Shown: one piece after another, positions 15,893 through 24,402 of the stretch
Layout: the number at the start of each line of letters is the position of its first letter
Numbering within the stretch: the first letter of the stretch is position 1
Assembly: GCF_004912165.1 (NCBI RefSeq)
Contig: NZ_STGV01000001.1
Span: forward strand, 558,001-622,000
From: Peteryoungia ipomoeae
GTDB taxonomy: Bacteria > Pseudomonadota > Alphaproteobacteria > Rhizobiales > Rhizobiaceae
DNA length: 64,000 nucleotides
Direction: 5' to 3'
Notes under the pieces: model-generated
Database searches by the model: none
The model's input: only the letters and a program-made list of their open reading frames with translations
What the model was told of the DNA's origin: nothing
Made by a program: the position numbers and the translations under genes

Positions 15893-16696
15893 TTGGCGCC
15901 GATTGAGAGAGGCTTGTTACGCTTGCGCCACATCACCGGCATTTTCGCCCTCATTTTTGGTCTAGGACTTTTTGGAGCGCCGCAGGCGGTGGCGCAATTC
16001 CCACCGGGTTGCGAGACCGTCCAGGAGAACGCAGAGGCCTATACGGTATGCCGAATCAACCCGGTTGACGCCGCGATTCGCGTCCATCTGGCCGGGCCGG
16101 ACGGCGGGGTCTATGGCGGCTTTGACGGCTTGCGTCGCCAGCTTTGGGCCGAGCGGCGGGTGCTGCTGATTGCGATGAATGGCGGCATGTATCACGCCGA
16201 CCGGCAGCCGGTCGGCTACCATGTCGAACATGGGGTGGAGATCAAATCGGCGGTGACCGTTGGCGGTTATGGCAATTTTCACCTGTTGCCGAACGGGATC
16301 TTTTCGATGCGTGATGGCAAGGCCGCAGTGACGGAAACGAAGGCGTATCTGGCTGCCGGCAAGGGGGCGGATTTTGCCACCCAATCGGGTCCGATGCTGG
16401 TTATCAATGGCAAGCTTCACCCGCGCTTCCTGCCGGATAGCGACAGCTACAAGATCCGCAATGGCGTCGGGGTGGACAAGGACGGCGCGGTCTACCTGGT
16501 CATCTCCAGGCAGCCGGTGCAGTTCTATGCTTTCGCAAAGCTCTTTCGCGATCGGCTGGGATGCGCCAATGCGCTTTATCTTGACGGTACGGTGTCAAGC
16601 CTGTTTGACGCGGCTTCAAACCGGCGCGACCGGCTATTCCCAATGGGGCCGATCCTGTCTGTCAGCATTCCGATCCCGCAACGGGATGCGAGGTGA
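15893..16696 (+). CDS. Exported phosphodiester glycosidase family protein (DUF2233/NAGPA-like)
   Basis: The protein has an N-terminal signal peptide (hydrophobic LRHITGIFALIFGLGLFG, then AQA-type cleavage region). It then shows the NAGPA/DUF2233 domain: IAMNGGMYH, TQSGPMLVING and ALYLDGTVSSLF. Family members remove GlcNAc-phosphate-type caps or act on cell-wall glycosides; the substrate here is unknown. No in-frame ATG precedes the signal peptide. TTG at 15893, 15914 or 15923 could start translation, so the exact start is uncertain. Confidence 0.82.
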   Translation: MAPIERGLLRLRHITGIFALIFGLGLFGAPQAVAQFPPGCETVQENAEAYTVCRINPVDAAIRVHLAGPDGGVYGGFDGLRRQLWAERRVLLIAMNGGMYHADRQPVGYHVEHGVEIKSAVTVGGYGNFHLLPNGIFSMRDGKAAVTETKAYLAAGKGADFATQSGPMLVINGKLHPRFLPDSDSYKIRNGVGVDKDGAVYLVISRQPVQFYAFAKLFRDRLGCANALYLDGTVSSLFDAASNRRDRLFPMGPILSVSIPIPQRDAR

Positions 16697-16714
16697 CGTA
16701 AGGTGAGGTGTGAC

Positions 16715-16742
16715 GGGCCAAAGCGGGTGCGCTTCGGCCCTT
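16715..16742. terminator. Weak hairpin in convergent gap
   Basis: Arms 16715-16725 and 16730-16740 pair at 10 of 11 positions, but only TT follows on the plus strand. It lies between the glycosidase and the convergent unknown gene. Confidence 0.35.
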
Positions 16743-16759
16743 GCCTGGGTGCTTGGCGT

Positions 16760-17101
16760 TTAGACAGCCGCCTTGGGATAGGCCCGTTCCAGGCCGCCGG
16801 AGCGGGAGAGGCCGCTGCGAAAAGCGGCAAAGGCCGGATGCTGGCTGGAGCGGGCCGCTTCCATAAGGCGAATCTGCAGTCGGGCCGGGGCTTCGTTTCC
16901 AATCCACTCACCGGTGCGCTCCAGCTTCAGTGAGTTGAGGAAGGGCGCGGCGGACGCCGTCTCCAGGTAAAGATACAATCCTTCGAGGAGCGCATCGTCC
17001 TGGCTTGGTGTATCGAACAACAGTCGCAGGAATGCCTGGTCGGCATCCTGGAGTGCTGCGATCTTGTCAGCGACGGTGTCGCGATCGGGGAAAACGGACA
17101 T
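16760..17101 (-). CDS. Conserved-looking hypothetical protein, 113 aa
   Basis: I do not recognise a family. The protein is soluble, with an acidic N-terminal half (DADQAFLRLLFDTPSQDDALLEGLYLYLE) predicted to be helical and a C-terminal half rich in Arg, Ala and Ser. The start at 17101 has AGGGAG eight bases upstream; a GTG nine bases earlier is less well placed. It is convergent with the glycosidase gene. Confidence 0.65.
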   Translation of the reverse strand: MSVFPDRDTVADKIAALQDADQAFLRLLFDTPSQDDALLEGLYLYLETASAAPFLNSLKLERTGEWIGNEAPARLQIRLMEAARSSQHPAFAAFRSGLSRSGGLERAYPKAAV

Positions 17102-17231
17102 GGAACTCACTCCCTATAGGCACAGATGTCGGCACACAAAGTCAGTCATTGCTGCCGTGCCAGCCTCATCCTAGAGCATCGCAAGTTTGCTCCAGGCTGG
17201 TGTTTTAGCACGCCATCATTTTGCATGATGT

Positions 17232-17256
17232 GAAAACGGCGCCCACAGGGCGCCGT
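17232..17256 (-). terminator. Terminator of bmt
   Basis: A perfect 9-bp stem (17236-17244 with 17248-17256) with a 3-base loop runs into TTTT on the minus strand, 40 bp after the bmt stop codon. Confidence 0.85.
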
Positions 17257-17295
17257 CGCTCGCGTCTCACCTTTGATGCCTGTCGTTTGAGCGGC

Positions 17296-18312
17296 TTAGC
17301 CGCGACGGCGCGTGCGGCGGCCGCCATCCTGAGCGCCGGATTCGGCTGCCGTCTTGTTGCGCAGCGGTCCGATTTGCTCGACAATGGTCTCAATGGTCGG
17401 GCGGGGACCGGGGGTATAGTCGTCGAGGGCCCGGCGCATGGCCGCGAGGTGGTCGCAGGAGGTGCCGCAGCAGCCGCCGATGATTTTGGCGCCTGCGTCA
17501 CGGGCGAGGCGGGCATAATCGGCCATCAGTGGCGGGGTGCCGGAATAGAAGATTTCCGTGCCGCGGAATTCTGGAATGCCGCAATTGCCTTTGACGATGA
17601 CGGTCGCGTCCGGGTTTGCGCCCGTCATGTCGAGCAGGCTTGAAAGAATATCCGAGGCGCCGACGCCGCAATTGGCGCCGACGGCGAGCGGGCCGGAGCC
17701 GATGTCTCCGGCAACGCCGTGGATGTCCTTCGGGTCGAGACCCATCATGGTCTTGCCGGCGGTGTCGAAAGAGCCGGTGAATGTGTAGGGGAGGCCGACC
17801 TTGACGGCGGCTTCTGCCGCGGCCCTTATTTCGTCGGGCGAAGACATGGTCTCGATCCAGGCCACGTCGACGCCGCCGGCCTTCAGGCCCTCCATCTGTT
17901 CGACGAAGGCGGCAACCGCATCCTCATAGGTCATGGCGCCGAGCGGCACCAGAAGTTCGCCCGTCGGGCCGACGGAACCGGCAACGATAACCTTGCGCGG
18001 TGCCTTGTCGGCAACGGAGCGGGCGATCTCGGCGGCCTTCCTGTTCAGTTCGTGCACGCGGTTCTCGGCCTGGTGCAGTTTCAGGCGATGGCGCGTGCCG
18101 CCGAAGGAATTGGTGAGAATGATGTCGGCGCCGGCATCGACGAAGTCCTGATGCAGCTTGACGATCTTTTCCGGCTGCGCCTCGTTCCACAGTTCGGGCG
18201 CTTCGCCGGCCTCAAGGCCTTGGGAGAACAGGTTGGTGCCGGTGGCGCCATCGGCCAGCAGCACGCCCTTCTCGGCGAGAAGATCCGAAAGCGGGTTGGA
18301 AAGAGTGGCCAT
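17296..18312 (-). CDS. bmt: Betaine-homocysteine S-methyltransferase
   Basis: This 338-aa homocysteine methyltransferase-fold protein carries the zinc-binding cysteines Cys215 (GANCGVG) and Cys281/Cys282 (GGCCGT), plus ADGATGTNLF and NSFGGTRHRL near the N-terminus. In S. meliloti the homologous bmt product moves a methyl group from glycine betaine to homocysteine, giving dimethylglycine and methionine. The neighbouring betaine importer supports this over S-methylmethionine. The C-terminus ends in an Arg/Gly tail (GGRRTRRRG) like those in the corrinoid locus. A palindrome 28 bp upstream may bind a methionine-cycle regulator. Confidence 0.92.
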   Translation of the reverse strand: MATLSNPLSDLLAEKGVLLADGATGTNLFSQGLEAGEAPELWNEAQPEKIVKLHQDFVDAGADIILTNSFGGTRHRLKLHQAENRVHELNRKAAEIARSVADKAPRKVIVAGSVGPTGELLVPLGAMTYEDAVAAFVEQMEGLKAGGVDVAWIETMSSPDEIRAAAEAAVKVGLPYTFTGSFDTAGKTMMGLDPKDIHGVAGDIGSGPLAVGANCGVGASDILSSLLDMTGANPDATVIVKGNCGIPEFRGTEIFYSGTPPLMADYARLARDAGAKIIGGCCGTSCDHLAAMRRALDDYTPGPRPTIETIVEQIGPLRNKTAAESGAQDGGRRTRRRG

Positions 18313-18339
18313 GGTATCGTCCTTGCGCGTGTCTCTATG

Positions 18340-18359
18340 ATATAAAGAGTTCTTTATAT
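18340..18359. promoter_or_regulatory. Inverted repeat upstream of bmt (candidate methionine-cycle operator)
   Basis: ATATAAAGA and TCTTTATAT are perfect 9-bp arms around GT. The form resembles, from memory, palindromes reported for ArsR-type methionine/SAH regulators (SahR/SamR group) in alphaproteobacteria. It is 28 bp upstream of the bmt ATG. Confidence 0.65.
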
Positions 18360-18377
18360 GACTTCAATGTCGAAAAG

Positions 18378-18399
18378 CAAACGGCCCCATGCGGGGCCG
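18378..18399 (-). terminator. Terminator of the betaine importer operon
   Basis: A CGGCCCC/GGGGCCG stem (18382-18388, 18393-18399) is followed on the minus strand by TTTGCTTTT. It lies just after the ATP-binding gene stop at 18423. Confidence 0.7.
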
Positions 18400-18422
18400 G
18401 TTGCCGAAGGTGTCGTGCAGCC

Positions 18423-19475
18423 TCACTCAGCGGCGATCTGCGTGTCCTCGTGACTGCGTGGCGTGACCATGGCCGCGATGATCTGCTGCAGATCGATCCG
18501 ACCAATCGGCTTGCCGGCGTCGTCGACGACGCTTGCAGATTGAAGCCCGGCTTCGGTCATCTGGCGGGCCGCAGTTTCCAGAACGGTTGCCTTAGGCAGA
18601 AGCAGGGTCTCGGTCGCCCCCGGCATGGGCGACATGATCGTATCGACCCGGATGACGCGGCCGCGATTGACCTCCTTGACGAAGGCGCTGATGTAATCAT
18701 CGGCCGGATTGAGGACGATATCCTGACCGCTGCCCTGCTGAATGACTTCGCCGTCGCGCAGAATGGCGATCTTGTCGCCGAGCCGCAGGGCTTCATCGAG
18801 GTCGTGGGTGATGAAGACAACGGTCTTCTTCAACTCCTGCTGGAGATCGAGGAGGACGGTCTGCATGTCGACACGGATCAGCGGATCGAGCGCCGAATAG
18901 GCTTCGTCCATCAGAAGAATGTCGGCATCATTCGACAGCGCGCGGGCGAGGCCGACGCGCTGCTGCATGCCGCCCGACAACTGGTTCGGATAGTGCTGCT
19001 CGAAACCGGTAAGCCCGACGCGGTCGATCCAGCGCCGGCCGATCTCCTCGCTCTTCGAGCGTGGAATGCCCTGGATATCAAGGCCGTAGACGGTGTTTTC
19101 GAGCACCGTGCGATGCGGCAGAAGCGCGAACTTCTGGAAGACCATCGCCGTCTTGTGACGGCGGAATTCGCGCAGTTCGCTTTCCGACATCTGACAGACA
19201 TCGACGCCGTCATAGACAACCTCGCCCGAGGTCGGATCGATCAGCCGGTTGATATGGCGGATCAGGGTCGACTTGCCAGACCCCGAGAGACCCATGACGA
19301 CCGTGATGCCGCCTGCCGGCATGGAGATGTTGATGTCCTTCAGGCCAAGCACGTGGCCATGGGTCTCGTTCAGTTCCGACTTGGAAATGCCGCCCTTGAC
19401 GGCATCGATGTAGTCACGGCCATTGGGGCCGAAGATCTTGTAGAGATTGCGGATTTCAATGCCGTGACTAGCCAT
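18423..19475 (-). CDS. Glycine betaine/proline-betaine ABC transporter ATP-binding protein (ProV/OpuAA type)
   Basis: This 350-aa ATPase has the Walker A box GLSGSGKST, signature LSGGMQQRVGLARAL, Walker B ILLMDEAYSALDP and the H-loop THDLDEAL. The C-terminal about 90 residues form a CBS-like region (VDTIMSP, SASVVDDAGKPIGRIDL), as in osmoregulated ProV/OpuAA proteins. Start chosen at 19475, which overlaps the permease gene by 8 bp; upstream open frame is not conserved. It energises uptake of a betaine-type compatible solute. Confidence 0.92.
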   Translation of the reverse strand: MASHGIEIRNLYKIFGPNGRDYIDAVKGGISKSELNETHGHVLGLKDINISMPAGGITVVMGLSGSGKSTLIRHINRLIDPTSGEVVYDGVDVCQMSESELREFRRHKTAMVFQKFALLPHRTVLENTVYGLDIQGIPRSKSEEIGRRWIDRVGLTGFEQHYPNQLSGGMQQRVGLARALSNDADILLMDEAYSALDPLIRVDMQTVLLDLQQELKKTVVFITHDLDEALRLGDKIAILRDGEVIQQGSGQDIVLNPADDYISAFVKEVNRGRVIRVDTIMSPMPGATETLLLPKATVLETAARQMTEAGLQSASVVDDAGKPIGRIDLQQIIAAMVTPRSHEDTQIAAE

Positions 19476-20382
19476 GGACCACCTCCGTGTGGCGCTGAAG
19501 GCGCTTGCCGTAAGCCTGGCTGGCGCGGTCGAAGATGATGGCGATGGCAACCAGCGCAAAGCCGTTGAGGAAGCCGATGGTCAGGAACTGGTTGGAAATG
19601 GCCTGAAGGACGTTCTTGCCCAGACCGCCGACACCGATCATCGAGGCGACGACGACCATGGCGAGTGACATCATGATGGTCTGGTTGATGCCGGCCATGA
19701 CCGTTGGCAGCGCCAACGGGATCTGGACATTCATCAGTTTCTGCCGGGGCGAGGAGCCGAACGCATCGGCTGCTTCCAGGACCTCACGGTCAACCAAGCG
19801 AATGCCGAGATTGGTGAGCCGGATCATCGGCGGCACAGCGTAGATCACGACGGCGATGACGCCCGGTACCTTGCCGATGCCAAAGACCATGACAACAGGG
19901 ATAAGGTAGACGAAGCTCGGCATGGTCTGCATGACGTCGAGGATCGGGTTGAAGAATGCCTGGGCGCGGTCAGATCGCGCCATGAGGATGCCGATCGGGA
20001 TGCCAATGACGATGGCAAGCAGGGTCGATACGGTGACGATGGCAAGTGTCACCATGGTGTCTTCCCAAAGTCCGACAAAACCGATGAACAACATTCCAAT
20101 AACGGTGATGGCGACGATGCGGAGATTGCGGCTCGTCGCATAAACAATTGCGACCATAACCAGCAGGAAAATGAACCAGGGTGCGTTGACAAAAAGGGTT
20201 TCAAGCCAATTCAGGAACAGTTGCAGAGGATTGGTGAGCGCGTCGATGACATTTCCGTAGGAGCGCACAAATCCTTTGAAACTGTCGTCAATCGATTTCC
20301 GCGCAATTCGCATCGCGGTATCATCGATTTCTGGAAACTTGCAGAGCAGTTCCGGCAGGTAGTTGCATAATATTGATGCCAT
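19468..20382 (-). CDS. Glycine betaine/proline-betaine ABC transporter permease (ProW type)
   Basis: This 304-aa inner-membrane protein has a long N-terminal extension followed by about six to seven helices. It carries the permease EAA loop (EVLEAADAFGSSPRQKLMNVQIPLALP) that contacts the ATPase. The N-terminal extension with WLETLFVNAPWFIFLL is typical of ProW. It is cotranscribed with the ATPase downstream and lies 226 bp after the binding-protein gene. Confidence 0.92.
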   Translation of the reverse strand: MASILCNYLPELLCKFPEIDDTAMRIARKSIDDSFKGFVRSYGNVIDALTNPLQLFLNWLETLFVNAPWFIFLLVMVAIVYATSRNLRIVAITVIGMLFIGFVGLWEDTMVTLAIVTVSTLLAIVIGIPIGILMARSDRAQAFFNPILDVMQTMPSFVYLIPVVMVFGIGKVPGVIAVVIYAVPPMIRLTNLGIRLVDREVLEAADAFGSSPRQKLMNVQIPLALPTVMAGINQTIMMSLAMVVVASMIGVGGLGKNVLQAISNQFLTIGFLNGFALVAIAIIFDRASQAYGKRLQRHTEVVHG

Positions 20383-20575
20383 AAGTCTTCCCCTTAATGA
20401 CCCCTCGCTCTAGGACGGCGTCCAGGATGCGGCATTCACTGCCGTTCGTTCACGCTGCGCGGCTCAGGTTGCTTCAAAGCTAGCTGAGTTCCGGGCCGAG
20501 ATGGATACCGGATGCGACGTCGGGTGCCGTCGATCCGCCGAAACACATCTGGCGCGCATGACACGCCAGAGACCA

Positions 20576-20599
20576 ATCGGCGGGCTAAAGCCCGCCGAT
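20576..20599. terminator. Strong hairpin between binding-protein and permease genes
   Basis: Perfect arms at 20576-20586 and 20589-20599 (GC-rich, practical loop TAAA). On the minus transcript no U-run follows, so it probably acts as an attenuator or 3'-end stabiliser that leaves more binding protein than permease. On the plus strand CTTTTC follows. Confidence 0.6.
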
Positions 20600-20608
20600 C
20601 TTTTCAGA

Positions 20609-21607
20609 TTAAAGTGCCGCCTTGACCTTCTCGGCGACTTCAGGGGCGACCCAGGTCGTCCACATGTCGGGATAGGTTTCCAGGAAGTGGCGTGCGCCGT
20701 CTTCGTTGGTGCCCTGGTTCTCGTCCATCCAGGCGAGAACCTTGCCAACCGTGCCGTTGTCCCACTTGCGGGTCTTGACGTAATCCATGGCAACGCCCGC
20801 CTTTTCGGCGAAGTCCTTGGTGACGACAGTGAAGACGTCGGACACCGGATAGGCATTGACCTTCGGATCCGGGCAATCCGGGATCGCGGTGCAGGCGTCC
20901 CATGCGGCCTTGTCGTGTTCGACGCCGAAGGAGAGTTTCACCATTTCGTACTTGCCGAGGATGGCGGTCGGAGCCCAGTAATAGCCGAGCCAACCTTTCT
21001 TGTTTTCAAAGGCGTTGGCGATCGAACCATCAAGGCCGGCAGCCGAACCGGTGTCCACCAGCTCGAAACCCTTGTCCTTGGCGCCGACGGCGCGGTAGAG
21101 ATTGGCGGTCGACACTTGGCAGTTCCAACCAGACGGGCAGTTGGTCACGGCTGCCTTAGTGGGATCTTCCGGGGCAGGGAAGAGGTCGGGGCGCTTCAAG
21201 GCATCTTCGACCGTCTTGATGTCGGGATTGGCGTCGGCGATGAATTTCGGGATCCACCAACCTTCAACGCCGCCATCGGACAGAAGCGGAGCTGCCTGGA
21301 TCAGACGGCCTTCTGCAATTGCCTGATCGAGCGCCGTGCGCACGGCATTGACCCACATTTCGGGCGCCATGTCGGGCTGGCCCTTTTCATTCATCGAGGC
21401 AAAGGTCGGCATGGTGTCGCCGGTGACCACCGTGACCTTGCAGCCATAGCCGCTTTCAAGAATGATCTTGTCGACATAGGCCGCCACGCCGGCGGAGGCC
21501 CAGTTCATTTCGGCGATCGAGACATCACCGCACTCTGCGGCCTGGGCGGAACCCGCAGCGGCATAAAGGCCGGCTGCGAGGATGGTGGAAGCGAGGAGCT
21601 TCTTCAT
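20609..21607 (-). CDS. Glycine betaine/proline-betaine ABC transporter substrate-binding protein (OpuAC/ProX-like)
   Basis: This 332-aa protein has a cleavable signal peptide (MKKLLASTILAAGLYAAAG, AQA site). The mature domain belongs to the OpuAC family. Aromatic residues suitable for a quaternary-ammonium cage are visible (EMNWASAG, EMWVN, EGWWIP, GWLGYYWAP). Mature-protein cysteines are more numerous than usual (TNCPSGWNC, CTAIPDCPD) and suggest disulfides. It does not look like S. meliloti ChoX, so glycine betaine or proline betaine is more likely than choline. GGGAGG precedes the start. Confidence 0.9.
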   Translation of the reverse strand: MKKLLASTILAAGLYAAAGSAQAAECGDVSIAEMNWASAGVAAYVDKIILESGYGCKVTVVTGDTMPTFASMNEKGQPDMAPEMWVNAVRTALDQAIAEGRLIQAAPLLSDGGVEGWWIPKFIADANPDIKTVEDALKRPDLFPAPEDPTKAAVTNCPSGWNCQVSTANLYRAVGAKDKGFELVDTGSAAGLDGSIANAFENKKGWLGYYWAPTAILGKYEMVKLSFGVEHDKAAWDACTAIPDCPDPKVNAYPVSDVFTVVTKDFAEKAGVAMDYVKTRKWDNGTVGKVLAWMDENQGTNEDGARHFLETYPDMWTTWVAPEVAEKVKAAL

Positions 21608-22176
21608 GGATTTAAGACCTCCCAGTCTTATCTTGCAGCGTTCAACGGAAGGGGCAAAGACGGCTACTGCGGACCGCATTGCCAAAGGTTTCTCGTTTGC
21701 TGGATGCGGTTGGAGCTGGTTTGCCACAATTGCATCCCGAACCGACCGGCTCTTGTCGTGAGAGGCTGGTGCCTGGCCGAGCTCGTATCGCGGCTTAAGC
21801 CTACGTTTATGGAGAGAAAAAGCAACAGCCTGCGGCCACCAAGGGCGGCGTATGGCGTTCACGATGTCAGATTGCGCGACACGTTTTGCCGCATTTCGAC
21901 GCAAGGCAAAGCATCTTTCGCCCACTGAGCGGGCATCTGCCCGTGATGGATAGAAGCCTTGGGAAACTGCGGTTCCCGGAAAGACCTAAACTATCCCAGG
22001 CGCGTCAAACTTCGCGGCGCGAGACGTTTGATGTCTGCCGCGAAAAAAAACTGAAAAACTGTAAAAATCTAAGAGTGACGCCATGGAAAACAAAAACCAT
22101 AGCGAGAGTTCTGCGGGGATACGTCTTGTTATGCGTGCAATGTGGTGCTCGCAGACGCATCCCTGATGGTCGAGCG
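21608..22176. other. Long non-coding gap upstream of the betaine importer
   Basis: I see no convincing gene in this 569-bp gap. It contains an imperfect hairpin at 22011-22044 (arms TTCGCGGC/GCCGCGAA with an inner AGAC/GTCT), next to an A-rich run. The importer promoter must lie here. Open frames crossing it are unconserved extensions of the binding-protein gene. Confidence 0.5.
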
Positions 22177-22305
22177 TCAGCCTTTGGTCGGCTTAGTCTG
22201 GCGGCGCGGGCTGAGGACTTCCCAGCAGGCACGGTGCTTGGGCTGCGGGGCGTAGCCGTTCCAGGCAATGGCCAAGGTCTTGCGGTTTTCAAGGATGTAG
22301 AGCAT
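22177..22305 (-). CDS. Small hypothetical protein, 42 aa
   Basis: An ORF of 42 codons starts at 22305 after a clear GAGGAAA ribosome site. The peptide starts MLYILENRKTLAIAWNGYAP and ends in a basic segment (RRQTKPTKG), with one Cys-Trp pair. It is short, basic and probably soluble. I do not recognise it. It is divergent from cobQ. Confidence 0.55.
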   Translation of the reverse strand: MLYILENRKTLAIAWNGYAPQPKHRACWEVLSPRRQTKPTKG

Positions 22306-22544
22306 GGGTGTTTCCTCGGGGGTGTCGGCGATCTGCTGTGCCGATCTGCGGGCGGGATACTGCTTTCATCGTGGCTGCGCCAGCGCATTTTCCGGCATGA
22401 CGCGTCGCTTTTGAGCCATTGTGGGATTTTGCGCCGCGGCAGGCTGTCGCAGCGACAGGATTTGCTCCGGTCTTGGCGAATTCGCCCTTTAAAACAAGCG
22501 GTATGGCCAGGCTGCTGGTATGCGCAAACAGGACAGTCGAGACG

Positions 22545-23999
22545 ATGACGAAAGCCATCATGCTGCAGGGAACCGGGTCTGATGTCGGTAAGACGATATT
22601 GGTCGCAGGGCTTTGCCGGCTTGCCGCCAACCGGGGTCTTGCTGTTGCGCCCTTCAAGCCGCAGAACATGTCGAACAATGCGGCTGTTGCCGATGACGGC
22701 GGTGAGATCGGGCGTGCACAATGGCTCCAGGCACTTGCCGCGCGGGTGCCATCGTCCGTGCATATGAATCCGGTGCTCTTGAAGCCGCAAAGCGAGACCG
22801 GCAGTCAGATCATCGTTCAGGGCAGGGTGTTTGGTCAGGCAAAAGGCCGAGACTATCAGCGCCTGAAGCCGCAGCTGCTTGAGGCTGTGCTCGACAGTTT
22901 TGCGACGGTGAAGCAGGGGCGAGACCTTGTGATCGTCGAAGGGGCGGGCTCGCCCGCGGAAATCAATCTGCGCGCCGGCGACATCGCCAATATGGGATTT
23001 GCGACACGCGCCGATGTGCCGGTGGTGCTTGTGGGCGATATCGATCGTGGTGGTGTGATCGCCTCGATCGTCGGCACGCATGCCATCCTTCTGGACGAGG
23101 ATCGCCGGCAGGTGCAGGGCTATCTGATCAACAAGTTCCGCGGCGATGTCAGCCTCTTCGATGATGGGCTGAAGGCCATCGAATCCTATACCGGCTGGCA
23201 ATGCTTCGGTGTCGTGCCGTGGCTGAAGGCAGCGGCCCGTCTGCCTGCTGAGGACAGCGTCGTCCTCGAGCGGCTGGTCAAGAACCGCGAGGCGGCGCTG
23301 AAGGTCGCGGTCCCCGTCTTGTCGCGGATCGCCAATTTCGACGATCTCGATCCGCTCGCCGCTGAACCGGATATTGCACTTGTGTATGTGCGCGCCGGCG
23401 AGCGGCTTCCCGCCGATGCCGGTCTGGTCATTCTTCCCGGCTCGAAATCAACAATTGGCGATCTGGAGGAGTTCCGCGCCAATGGCTGGGACAAGGACCT
23501 GGCCTTGCATGTCCGGCGTGGCGGTCGCGTCATCGGCATCTGCGGCGGATACCAGATGCTGGGACGAAAGGTTTCCGACAGCCTGGGGCTCGAAGGTTTG
23601 CCCCGCAGTGTCGACGGACTTGGGTTGCTCGACATCGAGACCGAGATGGCGCCGGAAAAGACCGTGCGCAACAGCGCAGCGCATTCTGAGGAATATGACG
23701 CCCCCTTAAGTGGCTACGAAATCCATCTGGGAAAAACGCATGGACCTGACTGCGCCCGTCCTTCCGTTACTATAGACGGTCGGCCCGACGGGGCCTTGTC
23801 CGCGGATGGCCGGATCATGGGCACTTATCTGCACGGCCTCTTCGGCAGCGATGTCTACCGGCAGAAACTTCTGGCGAGCTTCGGTCTTGAAGGGGAGGGG
23901 CAAAGCTATGCGGGACGGGTTGATGCGGCTCTCGACGAGGTGGCCAGCGACCTCGAACGCCAGCTTTCGCCGGAATGGTTGCGTTCATTTCTTGGCTGA
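22545..23999 (+). CDS. cobQ: Cobyric acid synthase
   Basis: This 484-aa enzyme amidates the b, d, e and g side chains of adenosylcobyrinic diamide using glutamine and ATP. The N-terminal dethiobiotin-synthetase-like ATPase domain shows MLQGTGSDVGKT (residues 5-16) and PFKPQNMSNNAAV. The C-terminal type-1 glutamine amidotransferase has the nucleophile Cys in GICGGYQMLG and later HGLFGSD. I chose the ATG at 22545 because the conserved domain begins there. It is a lone B12 synthesis gene in this window, close to the B12-dependent methyl-transfer locus. No cobalamin riboswitch is evident upstream. Confidence 0.95.
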   Translation: MTKAIMLQGTGSDVGKTILVAGLCRLAANRGLAVAPFKPQNMSNNAAVADDGGEIGRAQWLQALAARVPSSVHMNPVLLKPQSETGSQIIVQGRVFGQAKGRDYQRLKPQLLEAVLDSFATVKQGRDLVIVEGAGSPAEINLRAGDIANMGFATRADVPVVLVGDIDRGGVIASIVGTHAILLDEDRRQVQGYLINKFRGDVSLFDDGLKAIESYTGWQCFGVVPWLKAAARLPAEDSVVLERLVKNREAALKVAVPVLSRIANFDDLDPLAAEPDIALVYVRAGERLPADAGLVILPGSKSTIGDLEEFRANGWDKDLALHVRRGGRVIGICGGYQMLGRKVSDSLGLEGLPRSVDGLGLLDIETEMAPEKTVRNSAAHSEEYDAPLSGYEIHLGKTHGPDCARPSVTIDGRPDGALSADGRIMGTYLHGLFGSDVYRQKLLASFGLEGEGQSYAGRVDAALDEVASDLERQLSPEWLRSFLG

Positions 24000-24030
24000 A
24001 GCGCCGAGCAACGCTTAAGCAACGCGAGGG

Positions 24031-24053
24031 GCGGGCAGGTTTTGTCAGCCCGC
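24031..24053. terminator. Hairpin after cobQ
   Basis: GCGGGC (24031-24036) pairs with GCCCGC (24048-24053), followed by TTTAT on the plus strand. The stem overlaps the last codons of the convergent small gene. Confidence 0.45.
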
Positions 24054-24170
24054 TTTATCTGCATCCATAGGCGAGGCCATGAGCTCACCGCCGCCGAGCG
24101 AGTTGTTGGCGTATTTGAACGCCAGAATGCTGAGCACCGAAGCGATCAGCGCTACAAAGATCCATCTCAT
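24045..24170 (-). CDS. Small single-pass membrane protein, 41 aa
   Basis: A 41-codon ORF starts at 24170 after AGGAGAG. The peptide starts MRWIFVALIASVLSILAF, a hydrophobic helix, followed by a polar Gly-rich segment (NNSLGGGEL) and a short acidic tail. It is convergent with cobQ. The family is unknown to me. Confidence 0.6.
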   Translation of the reverse strand: MRWIFVALIASVLSILAFKYANNSLGGGELMASPMDADKAG

Positions 24171-24402
24171 CTGTTCACTCTCCTGCGATGAGCTATGCAA
24201 CGACAATGCGGCGAAAGCTGTTCCACTTCGCTGTATTTCTTCAGTCAAATTTGAAGGAATGCCGTCTATATTTCCCAAACTGGGACATTTTTGGTCATAT
24301 CGGCTCAAGCCGCTGGTTGCAAGGCTGCCCGGCCCGGCCCGCAAGGCATGGCGAATCCGTCGCCGCCGATCGGACATCGCCGCCATTCATACCTTGACTT
24401 CC

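Noticed and set aside
22083..22166. 27-codon plus-strand ORF
   Set aside because: The ribosome site is poor, the sequence has no helix or motif, and it overlaps structured non-coding DNA.
22306..22544. Cobalamin riboswitch upstream of cobQ
   Set aside because: I could not find a convincing B12-box or the expected paired elements in the 239-bp gap.
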